Below the pieces are notes generated by a model that was not told the origin of the DNA, searched no databases, and worked only from the letters and a program-made list of their open reading frames with translations. From assembly GCF_026342035.1 (NCBI RefSeq), contig NZ_JAPENM010000007.1, positions 124,001-188,000 on the forward strand: DNA of 64,000 nt, in the 5' to 3' direction. Shown piece after piece: positions 55,286 to 63,680 of the stretch. The translations under genes and the position numbers were made by a program. This DNA is from Aldersonia sp. NBC_00410. Lineage in GTDB: Bacteria; Actinomycetota; Actinomycetes; Mycobacteriales; Mycobacteriaceae. Within the stretch, counting starts at the first letter, position 1; each line of letters opens with the position of its first letter.

Positions 55286-56055
55286 CTACCCGCGCTGCCG
55301 CTTCCGCTCGACAGATTGTTGGAGAACAGGTCGAGCGGACCCATCGCGCCGCTGTAGAAATTCAGGTCGGTGGTGCCGGCGATCCCCGGGATGACTCCGC
55401 GGTCGGTGTACTGCCAGAACGTCCACACCGGCCACCCGCCGACAAGTTCGGGTTGGGCATTGCCGCGGTAGTCCGCGATCCACAGCGGGTACCGGATGAA
55501 CTGGTTGGTGTTGGCCATCGCCGTCTTCCAGAAGTTCGGGTACGTGTAGATGATCGGCACCCGCCTGGTCAGGCCTTCCACGGTGTTCAGGAACCGGTGC
55601 GTCCAGTCGATCAGCGCCGCGGGCGGCAACCCGCCGCTGTTCTCGAGGTCGAGGATCGGCGGCAGATCGCCGGGCGGACCGTTCACGCCGATGACGGTGG
55701 CGGCGAAGAATGCCGCCTGCGCTTCGGGCGACGCCTGCGGACGCGCGAAATGGTACGCACCGCGCGCGACACCGGCGAGGCGCGCCGCGACGGTATCGGG
55801 CACGAAGAACGGATTGATGTAGTCGAGTCCCTCCGTGGCCTTGATCATCGCGAACTCGTGGCCGGAATTGCGCACGGCGAACCAGTCGATGATGCTGCTG
55901 TCGTCGTGCTGCCACGATGCGACATCGGGGCCGTTGATGTCGGCGGCGGCGGTACCCGCTCCGGAGAGGGCGAACAGCGCAGCGAATGCTAGAGGTGCGC
56001 CGGACGTTATCGCCCGCCGTAATCGTGACCGAATAGTGCCGCGGGGGTGATCCAT
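55282..56055 (-). CDS. Secreted GH25-family lysozyme (muramidase)
   Basis: Glycoside hydrolase family 25 enzyme (257 aa) predicted to cleave the MurNAc-GlcNAc bond of peptidoglycan outside the cell. N-terminal signal peptide: basic start MDHPRGTIRSRLRR, hydrophobic core, AAA-type cleavage near residue 38. GH25 signatures are GPDVASWQHDD, FAMIKATEGLDYINPFF, ARGAYHFARP, PPILDLENSGG (DxE catalytic pair), VPIIYTYPNFW, PLWIADYRG and WTFWQYTDRGVIPGI. The tail is a short Ser/Gly stretch. Convergent with the N-monooxygenase and divergent from the phospholipase gene. Such genes are common in this order; a link to the NRPS is not indicated. Confidence 0.92.
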   Translation of the reverse strand: MDHPRGTIRSRLRRAITSGAPLAFAALFALSGAGTAAADINGPDVASWQHDDSSIIDWFAVRNSGHEFAMIKATEGLDYINPFFVPDTVAARLAGVARGAYHFARPQASPEAQAAFFAATVIGVNGPPGDLPPILDLENSGGLPPAALIDWTHRFLNTVEGLTRRVPIIYTYPNFWKTAMANTNQFIRYPLWIADYRGNAQPELVGGWPVWTFWQYTDRGVIPGIAGTTDLNFYSGAMGPLDLFSNNLSSGSGSAGS

Positions 56056-56198
56056 GTCGAGTCAATGTAGCCGCGGTCACACCCGATGCGCAGGAGAAAA
56101 CGCAGGTCGAATCCTGTGAATTCAGGCAATGGCCATGATCGGGCCACGATCGCGATTTAGCATCGTTGTCCTTCGCCAAAGATAATGAAAGGGCACGG

Positions 56199-57704
56199 AT
56201 GGGCAACGCTTCCGGTACCGGCTCGAATCGGCGGGAGTTCCTGCAACGCGCGGCGCTCGCGAGCGGCGCGGCGGTACTCGCCTCGTGGGCCGGTCCGATC
56301 ATCGAGCGCGCGCACGCGGCCGATCCGGGCGGCGCCGGTGGGCTCGCCGATATCGAGCACTTCGTTTTCCTCATGCAGGAGAACCGGACGTTCGACCACT
56401 ACTTCGGCACGTTGCGCGGGGTGCGCGGCTTCGACGATCCGTCGCCCGCGTGGCAACAGTACGGCTACGCCCCCGGTGTCGGACCGACCCCCGACGGCTA
56501 CCTGCTCCCGTTCCGGCTCGACACCACGATCGGCACCAACCTGTCCGGCGAATGCATCAACGACCCCGACCACAGCTGGGCCGGCATGCACGCCGTGTGG
56601 AACGCCGGCGCGAACAACCGGCACATGCCGGTGCACATCGAGCACGAAGGTCCGCTCAACGGGCCGGCCGCAATGGGGTACTACACCCGCGCCGATATTC
56701 CGGTGCACTATGCGCTGGCCGACGCGTTCACGATCTGCGACGGCTACCACTGCTCGGTGCTCGGACCGACCGACCCGAACCGGCTGTACTGGATCAGCGC
56801 CACCCTCGATCCGGACGGGCGCGGCGGCGGGCCGCTGGTCGAGACGCCGACCTTCATCCCGAAGAACGTCTACACCTGGCGCACCATGCCGGAAAACCTG
56901 GAGGAGGCAGGTGTCAGCTGGAAGGTGTACCAGAACAAGGACGTTGGGCCGCTGTCCAGCGTCGTGCTCGACGGAATGCTCGGCAGCTTCAAGCAGTTCA
57001 ACACCCCCGGCACCAATCTGTACGCGCGCGGCATCGAACCGGTGTTCCCGAACAATTTCGAGGCCGACGTGCGAGCGGGCACGCTGCCGCAGGTGTCCTG
57101 GATCGTGCCGTCGATCTTCACCTGCGAGCACCCGGCGCTCCCGCCCACGGCCGGCGCGGTCGGCATCATGCAGGTGCTCGACATTCTCACGTCGAACCCG
57201 GCGGTGTGGGAGAAGACCGCGCTGATCGTCAGCTACGACGAGGGCGGCGGGTTCTTCGACCACGTCACCCCGCCCACCGCTCCGCCCGGAACGCCGGGCG
57301 AATACCTCACGGTGCCACTGGCCGGCGTGAGCTCGGCGGACGGTATCGCGGGACCGATCGGACTCGGCTATCGCGTACCCGGCCTGGTGATTTCGCCCTA
57401 CAGCCGGGGCGGGCGGATCGCCTCCGAGGTGTTCGACCACACTTCGCAACTGCGGCTGTTGGAAACCCGGTTCGGCGTCGACGTGCCAAACCTCACGCCA
57501 TGGCGCCGGGGCGTGACCGGCGATATGACGTCGACCTTCAATTTCTCGGTGGCCCCGGATGCGGCTCGCCCGGCGATCCCGACGGCCTTCCCGGTGCCCC
57601 CACCCAAGATTGCGCAGTGTGTGCCGAATGTCATTCTGGGAACTGTGAATCGGGGGATTCCATATCCGGTGCCGCCGAATGCGATGCCCGTACAGGAGAC
57701 CTAG
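56199..57704 (+). CDS. Tat-exported phospholipase C / acid phosphatase-like phosphoesterase
   Basis: Member of the bacterial phosphatidylcholine-type phospholipase C (PlcABC) family, 501 aa from the ATG at 56199 (AAAGGG seven bases upstream; a TTG at 56166 is also open). Twin-arginine signal NRREFLQRAALASG followed by a hydrophobic stretch and AHA cleavage site. Family motifs: HFVFLMQENRTFDHYFGTLRG near the mature N-terminus, HSWAGMHAVWN, LGPTDPNRLYWISA, SWKVYQNKD, WIVPS, and IVSYDEGGGFFDHVTPP. The length equals the short form without the C-terminal DUF756 repeats. It hydrolyses phospholipids or phosphate esters at the cell surface. A convergent ABC operon follows after a bidirectional terminator. 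Confidence 0.9.
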   Translation: MGNASGTGSNRREFLQRAALASGAAVLASWAGPIIERAHAADPGGAGGLADIEHFVFLMQENRTFDHYFGTLRGVRGFDDPSPAWQQYGYAPGVGPTPDGYLLPFRLDTTIGTNLSGECINDPDHSWAGMHAVWNAGANNRHMPVHIEHEGPLNGPAAMGYYTRADIPVHYALADAFTICDGYHCSVLGPTDPNRLYWISATLDPDGRGGGPLVETPTFIPKNVYTWRTMPENLEEAGVSWKVYQNKDVGPLSSVVLDGMLGSFKQFNTPGTNLYARGIEPVFPNNFEADVRAGTLPQVSWIVPSIFTCEHPALPPTAGAVGIMQVLDILTSNPAVWEKTALIVSYDEGGGFFDHVTPPTAPPGTPGEYLTVPLAGVSSADGIAGPIGLGYRVPGLVISPYSRGGRIASEVFDHTSQLRLLETRFGVDVPNLTPWRRGVTGDMTSTFNFSVAPDAARPAIPTAFPVPPPKIAQCVPNVILGTVNRGIPYPVPPNAMPVQET

Positions 57705-57725
57705 GCGGAGATTCTGGGGGCACCG

Positions 57726-57754
57726 ATTCCCGCGTACACAATGCACGCGGGAAT
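57726..57754. terminator. Bidirectional terminator between convergent genes
   Basis: Perfect 10-bp stem (57726-57735 with 57745-57754) and 9-base loop, 21 bases after the phospholipase stop and 21 bases after the stop of the convergent permease gene. No T-run, so possibly Rho-assisted. Confidence 0.7.
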
Positions 57755-57774
57755 GGTTGGGAGCCGGTGACTGC

Positions 57775-58563
57775 TCAACTGCGAGTGACAGCGAAACTCT
57801 TTCTGGCCCTGAGGTACCCGAGTAGCGCAAACCCGGCGCACCACGCGACGGCTTGGATCCCGTTGTTGCCGACCGGGGTTCCTTCCAGGAAGGCGCGCAG
57901 CGTTTCGATCACCGGAGTGAAGGGCTGGTACTCGGCGAACCAGCGGAGCCCGGTCGGCATGGAATCGGTGGGCACGAATCCGCTGCCCAGGAAGGGCAGG
58001 AGCACCAGCAGCAACGGCCAGTTGCTCGCGGTTTCCACGCTCTTGCTGGTCACGCCGAACATCACCGCGAGCCAGGTGACTGCGAAGCCGAGCATCGCGA
58101 GCACCGCCAACGCGCCCAGCCAGCCGAGGAGATCGGCGTCGGGGCGGTAGCCGAGTGCGATGGCCGCGGCGGTGGTCACCACGACGACGAACAGCGTTTG
58201 GATCATCGCGCCGAGCACATGGCCGGTGAGCACCGATCCGCGCGCGATAGCCATGGTCTTGAACCGGGCCACAACACCTTCGGTCATGTCGGTGGCCACC
58301 GAAATCGAGGTGCCGGTGGCAACCCCGGCCACCGCCATCACCAGGATGGCCGGCGTGATGTAGGCGAGGTACGCCTCCCGGCCTCCTCCCGATCCGGGCA
58401 ATCCGTCACCCATCGTGCCGCCGAAGACGAAGGTGAACAGGATCAGGAACAGGATCGGCTGCCCGACCAGATTGATCGTGAGAGATGGATAGCGTTGGAT
58501 GTGACGCAGGTTGCGGCGCAACATCGTTGCAGAATCGCGTACCGCAAGGGTTGCCGTGGTCAT
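57775..58563 (-). CDS. ABC-2 type transporter permease (DrrB-like)
   Basis: Membrane subunit (262 aa) of a two-component exporter of the daunorubicin-resistance DrrAB type. About six hydrophobic segments, including LTINLVGQPILFLILFTFVFGG and AYITPAILVMAVAG, and the ABC-2 signature around TDMTEGVVARFKTMAIARGSVLTGH. Translationally coupled to the ATPase gene by an ATGA overlap. The cargo is unknown. It is the only exporter near the NRPS genes but belongs to a different transcription unit about 5 kb away. Confidence 0.92.
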   Translation of the reverse strand: MTTATLAVRDSATMLRRNLRHIQRYPSLTINLVGQPILFLILFTFVFGGTMGDGLPGSGGGREAYLAYITPAILVMAVAGVATGTSISVATDMTEGVVARFKTMAIARGSVLTGHVLGAMIQTLFVVVVTTAAAIALGYRPDADLLGWLGALAVLAMLGFAVTWLAVMFGVTSKSVETASNWPLLLVLLPFLGSGFVPTDSMPTGLRWFAEYQPFTPVIETLRAFLEGTPVGNNGIQAVAWCAGFALLGYLRARKSFAVTRS

Positions 58564-59513
58564 TGTGCGAACTCCGCACTGATCTGGTGTTCGGGACGCC
58601 CCGTGAGGGCGAGGAAGACGTCGTCGAGATCGGGGGTGTGCACCTCCAGCGACTGTGCGATCACGTCGACCGCGTCGAGTCGATCGAGCACGTCGCGCAC
58701 CGCGGCGGTACTTCCGTCACTCGGCACGTCCAGCACGAGTTCATTGACGTCACTGCGTGATTCGTCGAATGCGCGCTCGGCCGCCGCGAGGGTGTCAGCG
58801 TCGGTGAAGCGGAGCGTGACGTGTCCGCCCGGGATCATCCGCTTGAGCTCGCGCGGCCTTCCTTCGGCGATGATGCGGCCGCCGTCCAGGACCGCGATGC
58901 GGTCGGCGAGCTGGTCGGCTTCCTCCAGCTGCTGGGTGGTGAGAAAGATGGTCACGCCGTCCGCGACCAGCTCGCGCACGATCTGCCACACCGTGCGCCG
59001 GCTGCGTGGATCGAGTCCGGTGGTGGGCTCGTCGAGGAAGATGATCCGGGGATCGCCGACCAGGCTCATCGCGAGGTCGAGGCGGCGACGCATCCCGCCC
59101 GAGTAGGTGGCGGCCGGTTTGCCCGCGGCGTCCTCGAGATCGAAGCGGCGCAACAACTCTGCGATCCGTTGCCGCCCCACTGTTCGGTCGAGGTGATACA
59201 GGTCGGCCATCAACTCGAGATTCTCCCGCCCGGTCAGCAGCCCGTCCACGGCCGCGAACTGACCGGTGACGGCGATCGCGGCGCGGACCCCGTCGGGGTC
59301 GGTGTCGAGATCGCAACCGGCGACGCGGATCGTGCCGGCGTCCGAGCGGATAAGGGTGGACAGGATGTGCACGCTGGTGGTCTTGCCCGCACCGTTCGGC
59401 CCGAGCAATGCGAAGACCGTTCCGGCTTCGACTTCGAGATCGACACCATCGAGTACGGTGTTGTCGCCGAAGGACTTTCGCAGTCCGTTGGCGACGATCG
59501 CGGGAACAGTCAT
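58560..59513 (-). CDS. ABC transporter ATPase (DrrA-like)
   Basis: ATP-binding subunit (317 aa) of the exporter. Walker A GPNGAGKTTSV, signature YSGGMRRRLDLAMSL, Walker B RIIFLDEPTTGLDPRSRRTVW, H-loop IFLTTQQLEEADQLADR. The DrrA-type C-terminal domain ends in LDDVFLALTGRPE. It overlaps both neighbours by four bases (ATGA), with GGAGGAG before its start inside the DUF4097 gene. Confidence 0.94.
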   Translation of the reverse strand: MTVPAIVANGLRKSFGDNTVLDGVDLEVEAGTVFALLGPNGAGKTTSVHILSTLIRSDAGTIRVAGCDLDTDPDGVRAAIAVTGQFAAVDGLLTGRENLELMADLYHLDRTVGRQRIAELLRRFDLEDAAGKPAATYSGGMRRRLDLAMSLVGDPRIIFLDEPTTGLDPRSRRTVWQIVRELVADGVTIFLTTQQLEEADQLADRIAVLDGGRIIAEGRPRELKRMIPGGHVTLRFTDADTLAAAERAFDESRSDVNELVLDVPSDGSTAAVRDVLDRLDAVDVIAQSLEVHTPDLDDVFLALTGRPEHQISAEFAQ

Positions 59514-60406
59514 GACTCCTCCGTTTCGGTTGCGGCGCCGGTCTTGCCGACGCGATCTTCCGAACGCCGGACGACGATGTCGCCCGCCGCCGTTCGGGCC
59601 TGCACTTCGACCGTCGAGTCGGTGGCGGCCGGGCCGGCGGCACTGTCGAGCTCGTTGCGCAGGCGGCCGAACTTCGTATTCACATCGAGGCGGGCGGCGG
59701 TACCCGGGCGGATACCGATCTCGATATCACCGAGCGCGGTGCCGAGCGTCACCGATCCGCGGGTCAGCTCCCCGACCCGGATCGTGCCGTTCGCGGTTTT
59801 CGCACTGACGTCACCGCCGGCACGATCGACGCCGATCCGTCCGTTCGCCGTGTTGCACCGCAGTGCACCGGCCACCACGCCGACCGTGCAGTCGCCGTTG
59901 GCGTTCTTCAGCACCGCATTGCCGGCAATGTCGTGCAGCCGGATGTCGCCGGATCCGGTCGTGACGTTGGCGTCACCATGCACCTCGAGGACCTCGACCG
60001 CACCCATCGCGGTCTTCAGTTCGAGCGCTCCGGTCCGGTCCAGCCGGATATCGCCGGCGCCCGACTTGAAGCGCACGACGCCGAGCGCACCCTCGGCCCG
60101 CAGTGTTGCCGCCCCGGCGTCGCCGGACAGCTGCGAGCCCGTTGGCAGTTCGATGGTGACGTCGATCGAGCCGCCGTCCCGTGTCCCGATGTTCCGCAGC
60201 CAGTTCCGCGGTGCCTTCACGACGAGCTTGCCGTTCGCGAAGTCGACTTTGGTCTGCTCCGCGGCGCGCTTGTCGTTGTCGTTCGTTGCATTACTCGGCC
60301 GCACGTCGACCACCGTGTCGGTGCGTTCGCCGGCGATCAGATGCACATCGCCGAGACCGATTTCGATCGTCGCCGCTATCCGAGCGGGCGTGGCGAAGGT
60401 TGCCAT
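59510..60406 (-). CDS. DUF4097-domain beta-helical protein
   Basis: A 298-aa protein made almost wholly of short repeating strands (GxGDIRL, AxGAVEV, ANGDCTV, ANGRIGV, ANGTIRV, LGDIEI), the hallmark of DUF4097, which folds as a right-handed beta-helix. No signal peptide or membrane segment, so probably cytoplasmic or membrane-peripheral. AAGGAGATGTC precedes the ATG. It sits between an RHH regulator and the DrrAB-like pair in one operon, a setting often seen for this domain in actinobacteria. The biochemical role of the family is not established. Confidence 0.88.
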   Translation of the reverse strand: MATFATPARIAATIEIGLGDVHLIAGERTDTVVDVRPSNATNDNDKRAAEQTKVDFANGKLVVKAPRNWLRNIGTRDGGSIDVTIELPTGSQLSGDAGAATLRAEGALGVVRFKSGAGDIRLDRTGALELKTAMGAVEVLEVHGDANVTTGSGDIRLHDIAGNAVLKNANGDCTVGVVAGALRCNTANGRIGVDRAGGDVSAKTANGTIRVGELTRGSVTLGTALGDIEIGIRPGTAARLDVNTKFGRLRNELDSAAGPAATDSTVEVQARTAAGDIVVRRSEDRVGKTGAATETEES

Positions 60407-60472
60407 GACATCTCCTTGTTCTGGTTCTCAAACGAAGCTGTGGTGAGTTGGGATGTTGGTATTCGAGCTGCG

Positions 60473-60976
60473 TTAGCGGACCCAGCCGGAAAAGTGGTCG
60501 CCACTGCGTGGGGCGCGTTTGGTCGTGCTGCCCGCGGCGCCGCCTGCTACTGCGGTCGAGGCAACGCGCACGAGCCAGGCATTGACCGACAGGCCCTCTC
60601 GTGCCGCGGCTTCCTCGATCCGGGTCTTCAACGTGTCGGGCAAGCGGAAGCTGATCCGCGACTGCGCCTCGTCGCTGTCGATCGGCGGGACCGGCGTCGC
60701 CGGCTCCGGACCGGAATCGCGAACGTCGTCGATGGGCGATGGCGTCACCACGAATTCCGGGTCGCGACCACGCAGCCGCACCTCCACGGAACCTGGGGCG
60801 AGCTCCTGAGTGATCTCCGCTGCGGCGTCCGAAAGTGCCTCGAGCAGCGACACCCGGATGCCGGCCGCGAGCGGACCGGTGAGCCGATCGGCGAGGGCGC
60901 GGGCTTCGTCACCGCCCGCCTCTGCTGCGACCGCCAGCTCGTGGCGGAGGTTGTCGATGTAGCTCTGCAAGTTCAT
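60473..60976 (-). CDS. HicB/RHH-type DNA-binding regulator, first gene of the exporter operon
   Basis: A 167-aa protein with a C-terminal ribbon-helix-helix-like segment (RISFRLPDTLKTRIEEAAAR, about residues 107-145), annotated in relatives as HicB-family antitoxin. The N-terminal half (LQSYIDNLRHELAVAAEAGGDEARALADRL) is helical. The ATG at 60976 is chosen over the open frame reaching 61099 because the protein then begins MNLQSYIDNLR and abuts a promoter-like site. No HicA-type toxin is adjacent, so it is more likely a transcriptional autoregulator of this operon. The 66-bp gap to the DUF4097 gene holds nothing notable. Confidence 0.78.
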   Translation of the reverse strand: MNLQSYIDNLRHELAVAAEAGGDEARALADRLTGPLAAGIRVSLLEALSDAAAEITQELAPGSVEVRLRGRDPEFVVTPSPIDDVRDSGPEPATPVPPIDSDEAQSRISFRLPDTLKTRIEEAAAREGLSVNAWLVRVASTAVAGGAAGSTTKRAPRSGDHFSGWVR

Positions 60977-61004
60977 GACGCCATACTGGCACCATTGTGG
61001 CGTC
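60977..61004 (-). promoter_or_regulatory. Operator-like inverted repeat and leaderless promoter at the regulator start
   Basis: GACGCCA (60977-60983) and TGGCGTC (60998-61004) form a 7-bp dyad that touches the ATG, with a semi-palindromic TGGTGCCA between the arms on the gene strand. CAGTAT on the gene strand (60988-60983) lies seven bases before the ATG, where a -10 box of a leaderless mRNA would be, and no ribosome site is present. A likely autoregulation site for the RHH protein. Confidence 0.55.
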
Positions 61005-61086
61005 GGTGCAACGTCAATTTGATGTCGCCGTGGCGGCGCGTGTCCGAGACCGTCCGGCCGTGGGTGGTTGCCGATAGGCTTCGGGG

Positions 61087-62898
61087 ATGGTTCGGCCACC
61101 GAAAGCCGGCACCCGTTCGGTGCTGTTGCTGATCTTGGTAGCGATACTCACGTTCGGGCTCGCCGCGTGCTCGAGCGACGACGACACTACGGCCGGGTCT
61201 TCGAACGATCTGTGTTCCCCGCCCGGAGTCGGCGCATCCGCGGCCGCGCCGACCAACCTCGCCGCCGGCAGCACGCAGGCGGGGGAGGACCGCTACACGA
61301 CGCCAACCACGAAACCGCTCGACCAGATCGACGTCAACGCGCTCGGCCTGATCACGCCGGGCGTCCTGTCGGTCGGCACCCTGTCCGACGCGCCACCGAG
61401 CATCTGCGTCAACTCCCAGGGCGACTACACCGGTTACGACAATGAACTCTTGAAGGCGATCGCGGCGAAACTCGGTCTACGGATTCAGTTTTCCGGCACC
61501 GAGTTCGCCGGCCTGCTCTCGCAGGTCGCGAATCGGCGCTTCGACGTCGGCTCGTCCTCGATCACCACCACCGACGAACGCCGCCGCACCGTCGGGTTCA
61601 GCAACGGCTACGACTTCGGCTACTTCTCGCTGGTCGTCCCGAATGGCAGTCCGATCAAAGGCTTTTCGGACCTGAACGCCGGAACGCGCATCGGCGTCGT
61701 GCAGGGCACCGTGCAGGACGACTATGTGGTCAACACGTTGCATCTGGATCCGGTGAAGTTCCCGGACTACAACACCGCCTACGCGAACCTCAAGAGCGGG
61801 CAGATCGATGCGTGGGTAGCACCCTCGCAGCAAGCCGAGGGCGCGATCAAGCCCGGTGACGCCACCTCGATCGTGCAGAACACGTTCAGCCTCAACAACT
61901 ACGTCGGCTGGGCGGTGAATCGCGAGAACCAGGCGCTGATCGACGCACTCAACTCCGGGCTGGACGCGGTGATCGCCGACGGCACGTGGGCGAAGCTGTA
62001 CTCGGCCTGGGTCCCACGCGAGCTGCCGCCCGGCTGGAAGCCGGGCAGTCGTGCGGCGCCGCTGCCGGAGCTACCGGATTTTGCCGCGCTCGCCGCCCAA
62101 CAGGACACCGGCGACGAACCCGCTGCCGTCGAACCGAAATCGACGTTGCAGCAGTTGGGTGACACGTTCTTCGACTGGCAGCTGTACCGCGACGCCATTC
62201 CCGATCTGGTGAAGACCGGCCTGCCGAACACCATCATTCTCGCCCTGGTGTCCGGGGTGATCGGCACGATCCTGGGCATGCTGCTCGCGGTCGCGGGTAT
62301 TTCGCGAACCCGTTGGCTGCGCTGGCCGGCGCGTGTCTACACCGACATTTTCCGCGGCCTGCCCGCTGTAGTGATCATCCTGCTCGTCGGGCTCGGCGTC
62401 GGGCCGGTGGTCCGGAATCTGACCAACAACAACCCGTACTGGCTCGGCGCGGCCGCGCTGGCGCTGCTCGCCGCCGCCTACATCGGTGAGATCTTCCGGT
62501 CCGGTATCCAGAGCGTGGAGGCCGGGCAGCTCGAGGCCGCCCGCGCGATCGGGTTCAGCTACCGCTCGTCGATGCGGCTGGTCGTGATTCCGCAGGGCGT
62601 GCGCCGCGTCCTGCCCGCCCTGATGAACCAGTTCATTTCGCTGATCAAGGACTCCTCGCTGATCTACTTCCTCGGCCTGCTGGCCAGTCAACGCGAGCTG
62701 TTCGCTGTCGGGCGGGATCTCAACGCGCAGACCGGCAACCTGTCGCCGCTGGTGGCGGCCGGCTTGTTCTATCTGCTGCTGACCATCCCGCTCACGCATT
62801 TGGTGAACTACATCGACAATCGGCTGCGAACCGGACGGGAAGATCGGTCCGGCACGCTCGACCCGGTCGAACAGGCCATCGTCGTGGAGCGGGGGTAG
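61087..62898 (+). CDS. Polar amino acid ABC transporter, fused binding protein and permease (GlnH-GlnP type)
   Basis: A 603-aa lipoprotein-permease fusion. The signal peptide ends in the lipobox FGLAAC (Cys28), anchoring the binding domain outside. The substrate-binding domain (about 90-325) has VLSVGTLSDAPPSICV, GDYTGYDNELLKAIAAKLGL, RRFDVGSSSITTTDERR and GTRIGVVQGTVQDDYV. The permease part (about 365-590) has five or so membrane segments and the EAA loop EAARAIGFSYRSSMRLVVIPQG followed by RVLPALMNQFISLIKDSSL. Likely substrates are glutamine or glutamate-like amino acids. It is followed after three bases by its ATPase. Divergent from the RHH operon. Confidence 0.93.
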   Translation: MVRPPKAGTRSVLLLILVAILTFGLAACSSDDDTTAGSSNDLCSPPGVGASAAAPTNLAAGSTQAGEDRYTTPTTKPLDQIDVNALGLITPGVLSVGTLSDAPPSICVNSQGDYTGYDNELLKAIAAKLGLRIQFSGTEFAGLLSQVANRRFDVGSSSITTTDERRRTVGFSNGYDFGYFSLVVPNGSPIKGFSDLNAGTRIGVVQGTVQDDYVVNTLHLDPVKFPDYNTAYANLKSGQIDAWVAPSQQAEGAIKPGDATSIVQNTFSLNNYVGWAVNRENQALIDALNSGLDAVIADGTWAKLYSAWVPRELPPGWKPGSRAAPLPELPDFAALAAQQDTGDEPAAVEPKSTLQQLGDTFFDWQLYRDAIPDLVKTGLPNTIILALVSGVIGTILGMLLAVAGISRTRWLRWPARVYTDIFRGLPAVVIILLVGLGVGPVVRNLTNNNPYWLGAAALALLAAAYIGEIFRSGIQSVEAGQLEAARAIGFSYRSSMRLVVIPQGVRRVLPALMNQFISLIKDSSLIYFLGLLASQRELFAVGRDLNAQTGNLSPLVAAGLFYLLLTIPLTHLVNYIDNRLRTGREDRSGTLDPVEQAIVVERG

Positions 62899-62901
62899 GT
62901 G

Positions 62902-63660
62902 ATGAGCACACCAGATGCGACCACGGTCGCGGCGAACTCGGTTTCGCTGACCGGCACCGATATTCACCTGGCCTTCGGTGCGAACAAGGTGCTGCGCGGG
63001 GTGAACATCCATGTGGACGCGGGCAAGACGACGTCGGTGATCGGCCCGTCCGGCTCGGGCAAGTCCACCTTGCTGCGCGTCCTCAACCGCCTGCACGAGC
63101 CACAGCAGGGCGACATCCTGATCGACGGACAATCCGTGTTGAAGGACAATCCCGACAAGCTGCGCCAGCGCATCGGCATGGTGTTCCAGCATTTCAACCT
63201 GTTCCCGCACAAGACCGTTGCGGAGAATATCGCGCTCGGCCCGCGAAAGCTGCGCGGGTTGTCCAAGGACGCGGCCCGCGAGGTAGCGCTGCGGCAGCTC
63301 GACACGGTGGGCCTGCGGGAGAAGGCCGATGTGCGACCGGGCAATCTGTCCGGTGGCCAGCAGCAGCGGGTCGCGATCGCGCGGGCGCTCGCGATGGAGC
63401 CGGAGATCATGTTCTTCGACGAGGCGACGTCCGCACTGGACCCGGAACTGGTGAAGGGCGTACTCGCGTTGATGGCCGATCTCGCGTCCGGCGGTATGTC
63501 GATGATCGTGGTGACCCACGAAATGGGCTTTTCCCGCAGCGTTTCGGACACCGTGCTGTTCATGGATCACGGGCAGGTGGTCGAAACCGGGCCGCCTGCA
63601 GCACTATTCGACGCACCCGAAACCGAGCGGTTGCAACAGTTCCTGTCGCAGGTGCTGTAG
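62902..63660 (+). CDS. Polar amino acid ABC transporter ATP-binding protein (GlnQ-like)
   Basis: ATPase (252 aa) partner of the upstream fused importer. Walker A GPSGSGKSTLLRVLNRL, Q-loop MVFQHFNLFPHKTVAENI, signature LSGGQQQRVAIARALAM, Walker B IMFFDEATSALDPELV, H-loop MIVVTHEMGFSRSV. The ATG at 62902 is used; a GTG directly before it (62899) is in frame and cannot be excluded. The GGGGGTAGG at the end of the upstream gene would serve as ribosome site. Confidence 0.95.
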   Translation: MSTPDATTVAANSVSLTGTDIHLAFGANKVLRGVNIHVDAGKTTSVIGPSGSGKSTLLRVLNRLHEPQQGDILIDGQSVLKDNPDKLRQRIGMVFQHFNLFPHKTVAENIALGPRKLRGLSKDAAREVALRQLDTVGLREKADVRPGNLSGGQQQRVAIARALAMEPEIMFFDEATSALDPELVKGVLALMADLASGGMSMIVVTHEMGFSRSVSDTVLFMDHGQVVETGPPAALFDAPETERLQQFLSQVL

Positions 63661-63680
63661 CTGCTGGTGCGCGCGGAGCC

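Noticed and set aside
60473-60976. HicAB toxin-antitoxin module
   Set aside because: No HicA-sized toxin gene is adjacent; the RHH protein is followed by the DUF4097 gene and exporter genes.
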